Of a stretch of DNA of 64,000 nt, positions 34,281 to 43,354 are shown piece by piece. The DNA is taken from NCBI RefSeq assembly GCF_001591805.1, contig NZ_BCVP01000027.1:1-64000 (forward strand), written 5' to 3'. Made by a program: the position numbers and the translations under genes. The first letter of the stretch is position 1. Each line of letters starts with the position of its first letter. The DNA comes from Neobacillus novalis NBRC 102450 (GTDB taxonomy: Bacteria > Bacillota > Bacilli > Bacillales > Cytobacillaceae). The notes below the pieces were generated by a model. It did no database searches, was not told the origin of the DNA, and saw only the letters and a program-made list of their open reading frames with translations.

Positions 34281-35111
34281 ATGGAAGACTTACTGCACCA
34301 GCCCGAGTGGCGGATCATTGACCAGTCCGCGGTCGGGATCCATTTTCAAGCAATTCAATCGTTCGGCACCGACGATACTATCTGTGCCTCGGTCGGGGCG
34401 GGCGAGGCGCCGGCGACGGCAAGGACATGGGTTCATCACAATACGATGGTCCTTGGCATCCAGGATACAAAATTACCGTTCTTGCAGGAAGGGATGGAAT
34501 TTCTACAGCAGCAGGGCTACGAAGTGATTATCCGGAATTCCGGCGGCCTAGCGGTCATTCTGGACGAAGGTGTCCTTAATATCTCGTTAATTTTTCCAGA
34601 GGCTGAAAAAGGGATTGATATCAATCGCGGCTATGAAGCGATGTGGCAGCTGATTCAAAAGATGTTTGCTGATTTCCCGTACGAGATAGAGGCCAGGGAA
34701 ATTGTCGGCTCCTACTGCCCGGGCAGCTATGACCTTAGTATCAATGGAAAAAAGTTTGCCGGCATCTCCCAGCGCCGCCTCAAGAAAGGGGTCGCGGTTC
34801 AGATTTATCTCTGTGTCAATGGCAGCGGCAGAAACCGGGCCGAGCTTGTGAAGCAATTTTACCAGCGGGCGAAACAAGCCGAACAAACAAAATTCGTCTT
34901 CCCGGAAATTGTCCCTGAGGTTATGGCTTCGCTTTCGGAATTGCTGGAGACCGATTTCACGATTGCCGATGTGATGCTGCGTCTATTAAACCAGTTAAAG
35001 GCGAATAGTGATTATTTATATGCAGGGCAATTGAATGAGTTCGAGCTGGGATTATTCCCCGGTTATTTTCAGAGGATTGTCGAGCGGAATGAACAGGTAA
35101 AAAGGCCGTAA
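34281..35111 (+). CDS. lipL: LipL, octanoyl-[GcvH]:E2 amidotransferase
   Basis: A 276-residue member of the lipoate ligase/transferase family. Bacillus LipL moves octanoyl groups from GcvH to the E2 subunits of oxo-acid dehydrogenases. The catalytic cysteine lies in [11 protein letters not shown] (about residue 150), preceded by [19 protein letters not shown] and followed by [23 protein letters not shown] precedes the start. The position between pta and rsfA matches B. subtilis ywfL. Confidence 0.9.
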   Translation: MEDLLHQPEWRIIDQSAVGIHFQAIQSFGTDDTICASVGAGEAPATARTWVHHNTMVLGIQDTKLPFLQEGMEFLQQQGYEVIIRNSGGLAVILDEGVLNISLIFPEAEKGIDINRGYEAMWQLIQKMFADFPYEIEAREIVGSYCPGSYDLSINGKKFAGISQRRLKKGVAVQIYLCVNGSGRNRAELVKQFYQRAKQAEQTKFVFPEIVPEVMASLSELLETDFTIADVMLRLLNQLKANSDYLYAGQLNEFELGLFPGYFQRIVERNEQVKRP

Positions 35112-35140
35112 ACCCATTCAACAGGGATTTACGGCCTTTC
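35103..35140. terminator. Terminator overlapping the lipL stop codon
   Basis: Stem AAGGCCGTAAACCC / GGGATTTACGGCCTT with one bulged A; the TAA stop of lipL lies in the 5' arm. T-rich on the right and A-rich on the left, so it can serve lipL and the convergent rsfA. Confidence 0.8.
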
Positions 35141-35186
35141 TATGATAAAGATGCTGCGCTTTATTCTCTTCTCCTAATGCTATCGC

Positions 35187-35936
35187 TTATTCAGCGACTT
35201 TCTCTAGATTCCCGTTGCGGTCCATTTTGAACTTTGTCGCTGGTCTTTCCTCTTCTTCAAATAAGACAAGCTTTCTAGCCCTGTTCATGATTTTCATGAG
35301 TGTCTCGTAGTCTTCCTGAATGGTTTCGGAATTCTGTTCGAGTCCGGCAATCTTTGCAGCCATTTCCTCGTTTTGCTTTCTTAGCTCTGCCATTTCCCTT
35401 TTCAATCTTTCATTCTCACTTTTTAATGCTTCATTTTGCAGATTGGCATGATGAAAGTTTTGCAAATAATTAATGACTGAATCGAGCGTGAGTCCTGTTG
35501 TCGCCGGCTGCCTGTAAGTCTGTGTTACAGCTGGTTTTACATACGTTTCAGCGGCAAATTCAAGGGTCATTTCCGGCACTTCAACAGTAGTTTCCAGCGG
35601 CATTTCGGCTGGCAGCGGCAATGTTTCCATTTCCTCTGCCGCGGTGGTAACAGTTTCCGGCGGACTGTACAGCAGCTTTTTCTTGCCGCCCTGGTCCTTG
35701 CCCAAAACTCTTTGTCTTTGTTTCCGCTGCTTTTTGGCTAACTGCAATGCTTTTTCATAGCGGTGGCGGACGACGGCGTTCCATCTGAAGCCGCAGGCCG
35801 CGGAGGTCCGGTTCAGCTTGTCCCCTACCTCTTCAAAGGCGTTCAGCTGTGTACTGCCTTCGCGGACATGCCGGAGGACAGTTTCGGCCAACAGCAGATC
35901 ATTCTCATCTGTCCATGCGTCTTGACGAACTTTCAT
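35187..35936 (-). CDS. rsfA: RsfA, prespore-specific transcription factor
   Basis: A 249-residue RsfA-family protein: N-terminal Myb/SANT-like DNA-binding region ([20 protein letters not shown] ... [19 protein letters not shown]), a basic stretch KKQRKQRQR, a Pro/Glu-rich middle, and a C-terminal coiled coil ([20 protein letters not shown]). In B. subtilis RsfA tunes sigma-F-dependent genes in the forespore. It is placed between lipL and ywfO as expected. Confidence 0.88.
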   Translation of the reverse strand: MKVRQDAWTDENDLLLAETVLRHVREGSTQLNAFEEVGDKLNRTSAACGFRWNAVVRHRYEKALQLAKKQRKQRQRVLGKDQGGKKKLLYSPPETVTTAAEEMETLPLPAEMPLETTVEVPEMTLEFAAETYVKPAVTQTYRQPATTGLTLDSVINYLQNFHHANLQNEALKSENERLKREMAELRKQNEEMAAKIAGLEQNSETIQEDYETLMKIMNRARKLVLFEEEERPATKFKMDRNGNLEKVAE

Positions 35937-36230
35937 ATTTTTTCAACTCCCTAATAAAATTTTCCAATTAACGGTGTCAGACATGATCCTGACGATTTTT
36001 AAAAGTTCTAGTCTTATCATGGACAAGTTTTTCACGCTTTATACCAAAAGGAATGAAAGGATAGTAGATTTTTTAACTAAAAGATTTATTATCGCTCGAG
36101 CGGATTGCTAAAGATTGCAACTTGCATTGGCAAATGAGAAAATGTAAAATACCAATGGAGTTAACCAGTTTTTAAAATCCTTGAAGGATTAAATAAATAT
36201 AGAGATTGACCGTAGAAAGGGTTGTAACGA

Positions 36231-36452
36231 ATGTCGAATGAATTTCGTGTTTGTGATGATTGCCAGGCCGTGAATTTGAAGACATTAATCCCTCGCTTGA
36301 AAGATATCGATCCGGATGCCGACATCAAGATTGGCTGCCAGTCCTATTGCGGACCCGGCCGGAAAAAAACCTTTGCCTTCGTTAATAACCGCCCAGTTGC
36401 CGCATTAACGGAAGAGGAATTAATGGAAAAAGTCAGCAAAAAGATAAAATAA
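36231..36452 (+). CDS. DUF1450 (YuzB-like) small cysteine protein
   Basis: A 73-residue protein with cysteines in [11 protein letters not shown] and [22 protein letters not shown], the DUF1450 pattern, suggesting a metal or iron-sulfur site. Function unknown. AAAGGGTTGT precedes the start. The 35937-36230 gap upstream shows only promoter-like AT-rich sequence and a short hairpin (AATCCTTGAAGGATT). Confidence 0.8.
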   Translation: MSNEFRVCDDCQAVNLKTLIPRLKDIDPDADIKIGCQSYCGPGRKKTFAFVNNRPVAALTEEELMEKVSKKIK

Positions 36453-36490
36453 TCACCTCAGTCTGAGAGCTTGGGTGATTTTTACTTTTT
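36451..36490 (+). terminator. Intrinsic terminator after the DUF1450 gene
   Basis: Stem AATCACC (36451-36457) / GGTGATT (36474-36480), followed by TTTACTTTTT. It starts on the stop codon side of the gene. Confidence 0.75.
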
Positions 36491-36499
36491 ATGGGATTT

Positions 36500-36546
36500 G
36501 GTGTCAGGCACCATTTTCCTTTTTGTGGTATATGGTGCCTGACACC
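36500..36546. repeat. GGTGTCAGGCACC dispersed palindromic repeat
   Basis: GGTGTCAGGCACCAT (36500-36514) is perfectly inverted as ATGGTGCCTGACACC (36532-36546) around a 17-base T-rich loop. The same word recurs at 39040-39086 and 45125-45205. Confidence 0.85.
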
Positions 36547-36612
36547 CAAAGCAGGTTGTCGAAAAATCCTGCGGAATTTTGCTGAAAAATAGGTGGATTT
36601 TAGGATATAATA

Positions 36613-36766
36613 GGAACAAGAAAAGCGGAAGCGCCTTGCTCAGCCTCAGGCATAGCACAAGACGAGCCGGACGAAAGGTTGCTTTTTAACCTTTTGGCCG
36701 GATTGGCTTGTGACCTCGAGGGGCTAGGCGAGAAGAGCTAGCCAAGCAAGTATATGAGGAAGAGGG
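36613..36766 (+). repeat. Dispersed hairpin element, head GAAAAGCGGAAGCGCC
   Basis: It begins AGAAAAGCGGAAGCGCC and ends near GGGGCTAGGCGAGAAGAGC, like the elements at 40794-40954 and 43153-43312, but with a different middle that itself folds (CACAAG ... CTTGTG around AAAGGTT / AACCTTT). It fills the rest of the 36453-36772 gap ahead of ywfO. Confidence 0.7.
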
Positions 36767-36772
36767 AAAGCA

Positions 36773-38074
36773 ATGGCATATTCGGCGGAAAAACTATTCG
36801 AAGAAAAGGTATTTAAAGACCCTGTCCATCGCTACGTCCATGTGCGCGACCGGGCGATTTGGGATTTAATTGGAACGAAGGAGTTTCAGCGCCTCCGCCG
36901 GATTAAACAGCTTGGAACGACCTTTTTGACCTTTCACGGAGCGGAGCACAGCCGCTTTAACCACTCGCTCGGGGTCTATGAAATTGTCCGCCGCATCATT
37001 GATGATGTGTTTGCCGGCAGGCCGGAATGGGACGATAATGACCGGCTTCTGACCCTATGTGCCGCCCTGCTCCACGACCTCGGGCACGGCCCCTTTTCTC
37101 ATTCCTTTGAAAAGGTGTTTGATTTTGATCATGAGGACTTTACCAGGAAGATTATTTTAGGAGAAACAGAGGTAAATGAGATTCTCTTGAAGGTCGGCCC
37201 TGATTTCCCTGCTAAAGTAGCCGAAGTGATTGCGAAAACGTCGGAAAAGAAGCTGGTCATCAGCCTGATTTCAAGCCAGATTGATGCCGACCGGATGGAT
37301 TATTTGCAGCGGGATGCGTATTTCACCGGTGTCAGCTATGGCCATTTTGACATGGAAAGAATCCTAAGGGTAATGCGGCCGCGGGAAGACCAAGTCGTGA
37401 TCAAAAAGAGCGGGATGCATGCGGTTGAGGATTATATCATGAGCCGCTACCAGATGTACTGGCAGGTATACTTCCATCCGGTATCAAGGAGCGCCGAGGT
37501 AATTTTGACGAAAATCCTTCACCGCGCCAAGCAACTGTTTGAAGAAAACTATGCTTTTAAATACGAGCCGCTCCACTTTACGTCTATTTTTCATGGCCGG
37601 GTAACATTAGAAGACTATTTAAAATTAGATGAATCTGTTATTTTATATTATTTTCAAATTTGGCAGGAGGAAGAAGACGCTATTTTACGCGACCTTTGCC
37701 GGCGTTTTGTCAATCGCAATCTGTTCAAGTTTGCCGAATTTGACCCTGCGAAAGAATACAAGAAGCTCGCCGAACTGAATTCCTTATTCAAAAAGGCAGG
37801 TATTGACCCGGAATATTATTTGGTTGTCGATTCGTCTTCGGATTTGCCGTATGATTTTTACCGGCCCGGTGAGGAAGAGGAGCGGCTGCCGATTCATTTG
37901 TTGATGAAAAATGGAGATTTACGGGAGTTATCACGGGAGTCGGAGATTGTCGATGCGATTTCTGGAAAAAGAAGAACCGATCATAAGCTTTATTACCCGG
38001 CTGATTTTATTTGGGATGACTCGACGAAAAAGAATCTTAAAAGACAAATACGGGCGCTTTTAGAGATAGAATGA
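36773..38074 (+). CDS. ywfO: YwfO, HD-domain phosphohydrolase
   Basis: A 433-residue HD-superfamily protein related to dGTPases. The metal site is visible as HSRFNHSLGVYE, LLHDLGHGPFSHSFE and the later QIDADRMDYLQRDAYFTGV. The C-terminal part (about 330-433) is less conserved. Members cleave nucleoside triphosphates; the physiological substrate is not certain. GAGGAAGAGGG precedes the start. It is followed by ywgA. Confidence 0.88.
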   Translation: MAYSAEKLFEEKVFKDPVHRYVHVRDRAIWDLIGTKEFQRLRRIKQLGTTFLTFHGAEHSRFNHSLGVYEIVRRIIDDVFAGRPEWDDNDRLLTLCAALLHDLGHGPFSHSFEKVFDFDHEDFTRKIILGETEVNEILLKVGPDFPAKVAEVIAKTSEKKLVISLISSQIDADRMDYLQRDAYFTGVSYGHFDMERILRVMRPREDQVVIKKSGMHAVEDYIMSRYQMYWQVYFHPVSRSAEVILTKILHRAKQLFEENYAFKYEPLHFTSIFHGRVTLEDYLKLDESVILYYFQIWQEEEDAILRDLCRRFVNRNLFKFAEFDPAKEYKKLAELNSLFKKAGIDPEYYLVVDSSSDLPYDFYRPGEEEERLPIHLLMKNGDLRELSRESEIVDAISGKRRTDHKLYYPADFIWDDSTKKNLKRQIRALLEIE

Positions 38075-38107
38075 GTGTTGGTTAATTGGAGTAGGAGATG
38101 ACGAACG

Positions 38108-38611
38108 TTGTTAAATGATCATGCGAAGCTGATGCAGGCGATTATGGTTTCCGGTGAAATTACCGGCAGAAAAAAGCTGCAAAAGATGATATATATTGCG
38201 AAGAAGATTGCTTTTCCCTTTCAGGAGCGGTTTCAGTTTCACTTTTACGGTCCGTACTCGGAGGAGTTGACGACAAGGGTGGAAGAGTTGTGTAATATGG
38301 GTTTTCTCGATGAAGTGAAGGAGAAAAAGGGCGGCTATTTTCAATATCGCTACACGCTGACGGATTCCGGGAAAGAGTTTTTGAGCCTGAATGAGGTGGA
38401 AATGCCGTTTTTGCAGGATTGCCTGACCGATATGAACGGGCAGAATGCTAGATTCCTCGAGCTGGTTTCAACGGTATTATATTTTGATAATCTTTCAAAA
38501 GCGGACGTTGCGAACAAGGTGTTTACGTTAAAAAGCAGCCAGCGCTACACCGAGGCGGAAATCGATGAGGCGTATCGATATATTGAAACCTTGAAGGTGA
38601 AAATTCAATAA
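38108..38611 (+). CDS. ywgA: YwgA family protein
   Basis: A 167-residue soluble protein of unknown function, recognised from GRKKLQKMIYIAKKIAFPF and FHFYGPYSEELTTRVEELC, and from its place after ywfO. The fold pattern (helical, winged-helix-like) resembles antitoxin-associated Panacea/SocA domains, but this is only an impression. TTG at 38108 is the likely start, with GGAGATG eight bases upstream. Confidence 0.8.
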   Translation: MLNDHAKLMQAIMVSGEITGRKKLQKMIYIAKKIAFPFQERFQFHFYGPYSEELTTRVEELCNMGFLDEVKEKKGGYFQYRYTLTDSGKEFLSLNEVEMPFLQDCLTDMNGQNARFLELVSTVLYFDNLSKADVANKVFTLKSSQRYTEAEIDEAYRYIETLKVKIQ

Positions 38612-38630
38612 GTTTTGTCAAAACCGCTAG

Positions 38631-38658
38631 GAGCGATAAATTCCGGGCGGTTTTTTTG
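38631..38658 (+). terminator. Intrinsic terminator of ywgA
   Basis: Stem AAACCGC (38631-38637) / GCGGTTT (38647-38653), followed by TTTTGTT. Confidence 0.7.
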
Positions 38659-38746
38659 TTGCGGAATTTTCAGTCAAACCCATATTCATTTTTTTGAAAA
38701 TTTGCTATGATTTGTCTATCGAGTAAATGAGGGAGGCGGGAGAGCA

Positions 38747-38968
38747 GTGATTATTTGGGTTAGTATTTTTTTAATAATACCACTTGCCGGAATTATTACG
38801 AGTCATTTAGAGAAACAGTCTAAAATAAAGCATGAAATAATTAAAGATCAACTCGAACTTGAAAAGTTAAAACATGAAAACTATTTGGTCGAAACCGACA
38901 AAATGAGACTAGAACTCGAAAAAATGAAGATTGGAAATTCAAACGATGAGTCAAAATTTAAAGGATAA
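38747..38968 (+). CDS. Small membrane-anchored coiled-coil protein
   Basis: A 73-residue protein not recognised by family. Residues 1-16 form a membrane segment (IIWVSIFLIIPLAGIIT) and residues 20-62 a strongly charged coiled coil (IIKDQLELEKLKHENYL, KMRLELEKMKI), a layout like PspB. GGGAGGCGGG precedes the GTG start, and a strong terminator follows, which supports a real gene. Its role is unknown. Confidence 0.6.
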   Translation: MIIWVSIFLIIPLAGIITSHLEKQSKIKHEIIKDQLELEKLKHENYLVETDKMRLELEKMKIGNSNDESKFKG

Positions 38969-38972
38969 TATA

Positions 38973-39010
38973 AGTGTGAATTCCAAATTTGAATTCACAC
39001 TCTTTTTTTT
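38973..39010 (+). terminator. Strong intrinsic terminator
   Basis: Perfect 11-bp stem AGTGTGAATTC (38973-38983) / GAATTCACACT (38991-39001), followed by eight T. Confidence 0.9.
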
Positions 39011-39039
39011 GTCCACCCCAGGAAGACAAATGTCCACGG

Positions 39040-39086
39040 AGGGTGTCAGGCACCATGTGAAATTTTCACATGGTGCCTGACACCCT
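39040..39086. repeat. Near-perfect 47-bp palindrome of the GTGTCAGGCACC family
   Basis: Positions 39040-39062 and 39064-39086 are exact reverse complements (23 bp each) around one central base. The outer word GGGTGTCAGGCACCAT is shared with the repeat at 36500; the inner GTGAAAA / TTTTCAC is unique. No T tract follows, so it is not a typical terminator. Confidence 0.9.
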
Positions 39087-39097
39087 TACAGCTTTTC

Positions 39098-39283
39098 TTA
39101 TTTGTCGCTTGCGCGGACGCCGCCGACGGCGTAGTGGTTTTTGCTCATTTCTTCGATGAAGACGGTGATGTTTTCTGTTGGGGCGCCTGTGGTTTCGCTG
39201 ACGGCGGCAGTTACCTTTTCAACTAACGCCCGCTTTTGGTCCTCGGAACGGCCTTCGATCATTTTTACGGTTACATATGGCAT
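39098..39283 (-). CDS. ywhB: 4-oxalocrotonate tautomerase family enzyme
   Basis: A 61-residue tautomerase-superfamily subunit with the catalytic Pro after the initiator Met (MPYVTVKMIEGRSEDQKRAL) and the conserved GAPTENITVFIEEM. Such proteins form hexamers that tautomerise enols; the natural substrate in Bacillus is unknown. AAAGGAGGAAAC precedes the start. It lies divergent from ywhC, as in B. subtilis. Confidence 0.92.
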   Translation of the reverse strand: MPYVTVKMIEGRSEDQKRALVEKVTAAVSETTGAPTENITVFIEEMSKNHYAVGGVRASDK

Positions 39284-39455
39284 GATGTGTTTCCTCCTTT
39301 AAAATTGTCCAGCTCATAACAGTTTTTCACAAACAAAGAAAAAGTGCAATCACCGTCAGCGCATTTGCTTTTCTTTTTTGAAGCCGTTTCATGTATACTA
39401 AAAGAAATATAGAGTGCGGTGCCCAAGCCGTTTTCATGAGGAAGGAGAAACACTA

Positions 39456-40103
39456 TTGGAACGATTTCTTGCCTACCCGCTTCAGGAGATTCCCTATGTA
39501 GTGATTACGCTTATCATTGCGTTTACGTTTCACGAATTTGCCCATGCCTTTGTTGCCTATAAATTCGGCGACATGACAGCGAAAAACCAAGGTCGGCTGA
39601 CGTTGAATCCAATCAAACATCTTGACCCGTTCGGAACCATCTTAATTTTGATTGCCGGCTTTGGCTGGGCCCGTCCGGTACCGGTCAATCGCTTTCACTT
39701 TAAAAAGCCGCGCCTGGCAGGTGTGCTCGTGTCGGTTGCAGGGCCACTCTCCAATTTGGTATTGGCGGCGATCGGCTTTATGATTAACTTCGGGATAAAT
39801 CGGTTCGGAGCGGCATCAGACAATTTTTATCTTTTTCTAGAGATATTTATCTGGCTCAACATCGTCTTATTCGTTTTTAATCTGCTGCCGCTCCCGCCCC
39901 TTGACGGCTATCGGATTGTCGAGGATTTAGCCCCTAATCAACTTCGGGCAAAAATGACGCAATACGAACAATATGGCATCTTAATTTTTTTAATATTAGT
40001 CATTACACCATTAAATCGATTTACCATTCAGCCTATGTTTCAAGAGGTCGTTCCCAGGGTGTGGAATGTCCTTGGTTCTTTCATTAAGGGGTTAATTTTA
40101 TAA
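39456..40103 (+). CDS. ywhC: YwhC, site-2 protease family membrane peptidase (M50)
   Basis: A 215-residue zinc metalloprotease of the membrane with HEFAHA (HExxH-type) near residue 26 and the second metal motif [13 protein letters not shown] near residue 145, plus five or six membrane segments. The TTG at 39456 is chosen as start because GAAGGAG precedes it by about nine bases. The substrate is unknown. It is followed by ywhD after 17 bases. Confidence 0.9.
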   Translation: MERFLAYPLQEIPYVVITLIIAFTFHEFAHAFVAYKFGDMTAKNQGRLTLNPIKHLDPFGTILILIAGFGWARPVPVNRFHFKKPRLAGVLVSVAGPLSNLVLAAIGFMINFGINRFGAASDNFYLFLEIFIWLNIVLFVFNLLPLPPLDGYRIVEDLAPNQLRAKMTQYEQYGILIFLILVITPLNRFTIQPMFQEVVPRVWNVLGSFIKGLIL

Positions 40104-40120
40104 GGAGGCCTGCAGCAGCA

Positions 40121-40630
40121 ATGGATGAAAAAAAGAAAAAGCTTGGTTTTAATATTATCAAAAGTGACCCGACAGACGGGCATAAGGGCTATGGCAAGGG
40201 CGCATTAAGTCTTGATAATGTCTCGCCTGTTATTATTGATGTCAACGAAGGCACGGCCGAAATTGATGTCGGCGCCATGCATGCCCGCAGTGTCGTCGAA
40301 AAAGGGATAAAATTTTTAAAAACGGAAGAAGAAGTACCGAACGGGAAACCGTATTGGCTTGTGTGGGTGACGATTGACCGCAAGCCGGAAGGACCGTATT
40401 ATGCCGGGGTGACCGCCTGCTATATGACCGTGGACCGGGAAATCCGGCGCGGCTTCAAATCACTGCCGGTACATGTCAACAGGATGGATAAGTCGTTAAA
40501 GCGCCATATCATCGTCGACGAGATGGATGCGAAGTCGAAGCAAGTGCTGGCGGATTTCCTCCGTGGGCATAATGAAGTATTGTGGAATAATTCCAATGAT
40601 GAACTGAAAAATGGATTAGCAGCAAGGTAA
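40121..40630 (+). CDS. ywhD: YwhD family protein
   Basis: A 169-residue soluble protein of unknown function, recognised by place after ywhC and by conserved text such as LGFNIIKSDPTDGHKGYGKG and PYWLVWVTIDRKPEGPYYAG. AAGGAGGCC lies upstream of the ATG. Probably co-transcribed with ywhC. Confidence 0.88.
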   Translation: MDEKKKKLGFNIIKSDPTDGHKGYGKGALSLDNVSPVIIDVNEGTAEIDVGAMHARSVVEKGIKFLKTEEEVPNGKPYWLVWVTIDRKPEGPYYAGVTACYMTVDREIRRGFKSLPVHVNRMDKSLKRHIIVDEMDAKSKQVLADFLRGHNEVLWNNSNDELKNGLAAR

Positions 40631-40722
40631 ACATTTTTCAAAAGTGGATAATTACTTATGGTTTTTTTGAAAAATAGATAGTATTATTAGCATTGTGTGA
40701 ATACACGTAAAACTAGGACAAG

Positions 40723-40760
40723 AAAAGCTCCGGGGGAATTCCTCCGGAGCTTTTCTATTT
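40723..40760. terminator. Intrinsic terminator after ywhD
   Basis: Stem AAAAGCTCCGG (40723-40733) / CCGGAGCTTTT (40744-40754), followed by CTATTTT. The remaining part of 40631-40948 is occupied by the dispersed element below. Confidence 0.85.
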
Positions 40761-40793
40761 TAAAATACAAAAATTTGTAAGTTTCGACTTCGA

Positions 40794-40954
40794 GAATTGT
40801 CCAGCGCAAGCGTCCCTAGCGGCTAGTGTCCTTCACACTCCGCCCTACGATAAGTCAACATCGATAAACGAAGTTCATCGTGTTTCCTTTATCTCAGTTG
40901 GAGTGCTCCAGGCCATACGCCGCTGAACAGGGCGCTTGCGCTTTTCTTTTAACT
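40794..40954 (-). repeat. Dispersed hairpin element, copy facing minus strand
   Basis: On the minus strand it starts AGAAAAGCGCAAGCGCCC and shares long blocks with 43153-43312: AGCGGCGTATGG, CTGAGATAAAGGAAACACG, GATGTTGACTTATCGTAGG and CTAGCCGCT. Head and tail (GCGCAAGCGCC / GACGCTTGCGC) pair. With the copy at 43153 it brackets pbpG in inverted orientation; its head overlaps the pbpG end by a few bases. Confidence 0.85.
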
Positions 40955-43015
40955 CCATGGCATTATTTTTTTATACCATGGTACTTTTTTGTTATTCTTC
41001 TGTTTCTTAGTGTCTGGATCCGCATTCTTTAGGTGATCGGTGCAATATTCCGTTGGTTCGGTGCCGGCGACAAAATAGGTGAAGCGCCGGACCGGGCAGT
41101 CTTTTGTTGCCAGCTTGCCGTTCGCGGGGGCAACGTAAACGCCGATAACCCCCTCTTTCGGCGCCGTAAACGCCTTGACCGGCTTGCCCTCTAAAGCCTC
41201 CTCCATAAAGCCCGCCCAGATGTTTTTCGCGTATGTCTTTTCGGCCGTAAGCTCAATCGGCTTGCCGATATCATAGCCCGCCCATACAGCCGTAACGAGC
41301 TGTGGCGAATAGCCAATCATCCAGCTGTCCGTTTCCGTTGATCCCGATTTTCCCGCATAGGGCCGCGTTAAATCGTTGATGATTGTGCTGCCGGTGACCT
41401 TGGCGTAGCCGTTCAGCTTTTTATCGAAAATCCCCGTCAGCATTTGCGTCAGCACAAACGCCTTGGCCGGATCCAATACCTTTTTTGCCTCCTGTTTTTT
41501 TTCAAAAATAACATGGCCATTATAATCTTCGACTCTTGTAATCAAGGTCGGATTAACCCGCTTCCCGCCGTTAGCAAGCAGGCTGTAAGCATTGGCCATT
41601 TCAATCACACGAACGCCTGAAGTCCCTAATGCCAGCGACGGAACCTGCGCCATTTTTGTCGATAGGCCAAAGCGCTTGGCCGTTTCGATTAACGACTCTT
41701 CTCCTAAAAATAAATGCGTCTTGACGGCAAAGATATTATCGGAGACGGCGAGCGCCTGTGCCAGCGTTATTTCGCCGTCTGCATATTTGTTGTTAAAGTT
41801 ATGGGGTGTATAGTCGGCCTGGCCATCATCAAAATGAAAGGTCGTATACTCGCTTCGCATTGTCGATGATGGGGTAAAGCCCTGCTCAAGCGCCGCGTAA
41901 TAAAGCAGCGGCTTGATGGTCGAGCCGGGCTGCCTTATCGCTTGGACGGCCCGGTTAAACGGACTTTTTTCATAGTCCCGTCCGCCGACCATCGCTTTTA
42001 GATAGCCATTTTTCGGATCCATTGCGACTAATCCCACCTGAATTTCTGACGAGCTGGAAACGTATTGCTGGATTTGCCTTTCCGCTGCTTCCTGCTGTTT
42101 CAAGTCAAGGGTGGTAAAAACCTTTAAACCGCCGAGGGCAATCGTGCGGTCGTCAAGATGTAATTGATTTTTCAAGGCATTTTTGACGGCATCCTGAAAA
42201 TAAGGGGCGACCTTAACCTTTTGGGTTGTGTGGATGCCCGTTAACGTGAGCGTCTGTGCTAACGCTGTTTTTGCCGTATCTTTTTGAATGTAGCCATTTT
42301 TCACCATTGTTGCTAAAATAATCGCCTGCCGGCGTTTGGCGTTTTCCATTGAGGCAAGCGGTGAGTAGAGGCCGGGCCCCTTCGGAATTCCCGCCAGCAT
42401 GCTTGCTTCAGCAAGGGTTAAATCCGCCGCCTTTTTGCCAAAATAATATTGACTAGCCGCTTCGACACCATATGCACCGTTGCCATAATAGATCGTATTT
42501 AAATAGCCTTCAAGAATGTCGTTTTTCGAGTAATTCATTTCAAGGCGGATGGTATAAAAAGCTTCGTGCAGCTTGCGGTTCCATGTTTTATCGTGTTCGA
42601 GAAACAGATTCCGTGCGTATTGCTGGGTGATCGTGCTCGCACCCTGTACCTTGGCAAAAGCTTGAATATCGGCAAGAACAGCACCGGCAATCCGTTTAAG
42701 GTCAAAACCATGATGGCTGTAAAAACTTTTGTCCTCAATCGAAACGGTCGCATTCACTAAATCCGGTGAAATATCCTTAAGACCGACCCAGTAGCGCTTT
42801 TGGCCGCTGTTACTCTCACCAATCAGTGTCCCATCATCGGCGTAGAAAAGCGTTGATTGCGGAACAGCGAGCGGCGGCGCCCCCAAAATTTTTGCATAGG
42901 CAAGAATGCCAAGGAATAGAACAAGCATACAAATCATGCCTATCAAACTGATGATAATAAATGCCCGCAAATATTTAACTGTCTTCCTAAACCCGTGATC
43001 AGTCATGATTTCCAC
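40949..43015 (-). CDS. pbpG: Class A penicillin-binding protein (PbpG/PBP2d-like)
   Basis: A 688-residue bifunctional peptidoglycan synthase: one N-terminal membrane anchor, GT51 transglycosylase (EDKSFYSHHGFD, GASTITQQYARNLFL) at about 80-260, and transpeptidase with STIK (SxxK), SDN and KSGSTETD (KSG). B. subtilis PbpG works in forespore wall synthesis during sporulation. GTG at 43015 is preferred because GGGGG lies nine bases upstream; a GTG at 43024 is too close to it. The place between ywhD and speE matches B. subtilis. Confidence 0.92.
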   Translation of the reverse strand: MEIMTDHGFRKTVKYLRAFIIISLIGMICMLVLFLGILAYAKILGAPPLAVPQSTLFYADDGTLIGESNSGQKRYWVGLKDISPDLVNATVSIEDKSFYSHHGFDLKRIAGAVLADIQAFAKVQGASTITQQYARNLFLEHDKTWNRKLHEAFYTIRLEMNYSKNDILEGYLNTIYYGNGAYGVEAASQYYFGKKAADLTLAEASMLAGIPKGPGLYSPLASMENAKRRQAIILATMVKNGYIQKDTAKTALAQTLTLTGIHTTQKVKVAPYFQDAVKNALKNQLHLDDRTIALGGLKVFTTLDLKQQEAAERQIQQYVSSSSEIQVGLVAMDPKNGYLKAMVGGRDYEKSPFNRAVQAIRQPGSTIKPLLYYAALEQGFTPSSTMRSEYTTFHFDDGQADYTPHNFNNKYADGEITLAQALAVSDNIFAVKTHLFLGEESLIETAKRFGLSTKMAQVPSLALGTSGVRVIEMANAYSLLANGGKRVNPTLITRVEDYNGHVIFEKKQEAKKVLDPAKAFVLTQMLTGIFDKKLNGYAKVTGSTIINDLTRPYAGKSGSTETDSWMIGYSPQLVTAVWAGYDIGKPIELTAEKTYAKNIWAGFMEEALEGKPVKAFTAPKEGVIGVYVAPANGKLATKDCPVRRFTYFVAGTEPTEYCTDHLKNADPDTKKQKNNKKVPWYKKIMPWS

Positions 43016-43152
43016 TGTGTTCACCCCCGGCTAAAAATTTAGATAGTAATAGTATTGAAAAAATAGACTTATTTTAAACATTTTCTTAGGGATTTCATAA
43101 AATTTTGCTAGACTTTTTTTTCCGTTTGTAATTCAATAGGTTGGGTAGTATA

Positions 43153-43312
43153 AAAAAGAAAAGCGGAAGCGCCCGTTTAGCGGCGTATGGACTGGAGCGC
43201 TTCGACTGAGATAAAGGAAACACGGAGAGCAGAGCGCATCCGATGTTGACTTATCGTAGGGAGAAGAGCGAAGTCCACTAGCCGCTGGGCGCTGGAGCTA
43301 GACAGTAGTCGA
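43153..43312 (+). repeat. Dispersed hairpin element, plus-strand copy
   Basis: It starts AGAAAAGCGGAAGCGCCC and ends GGGCGCTGGAGCTAGACAG, so the ends pair. It shares several 9-19 base blocks with 40794-40954 in the opposite orientation. It accounts for most of the gap between pbpG and speE (43016-43354); the rest is AT-rich promoter-like sequence. Confidence 0.85.
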
Positions 43313-43354
43313 AGTTCATTACCGAAAATAGGATAAAATGGAAGGAAGATGGAG

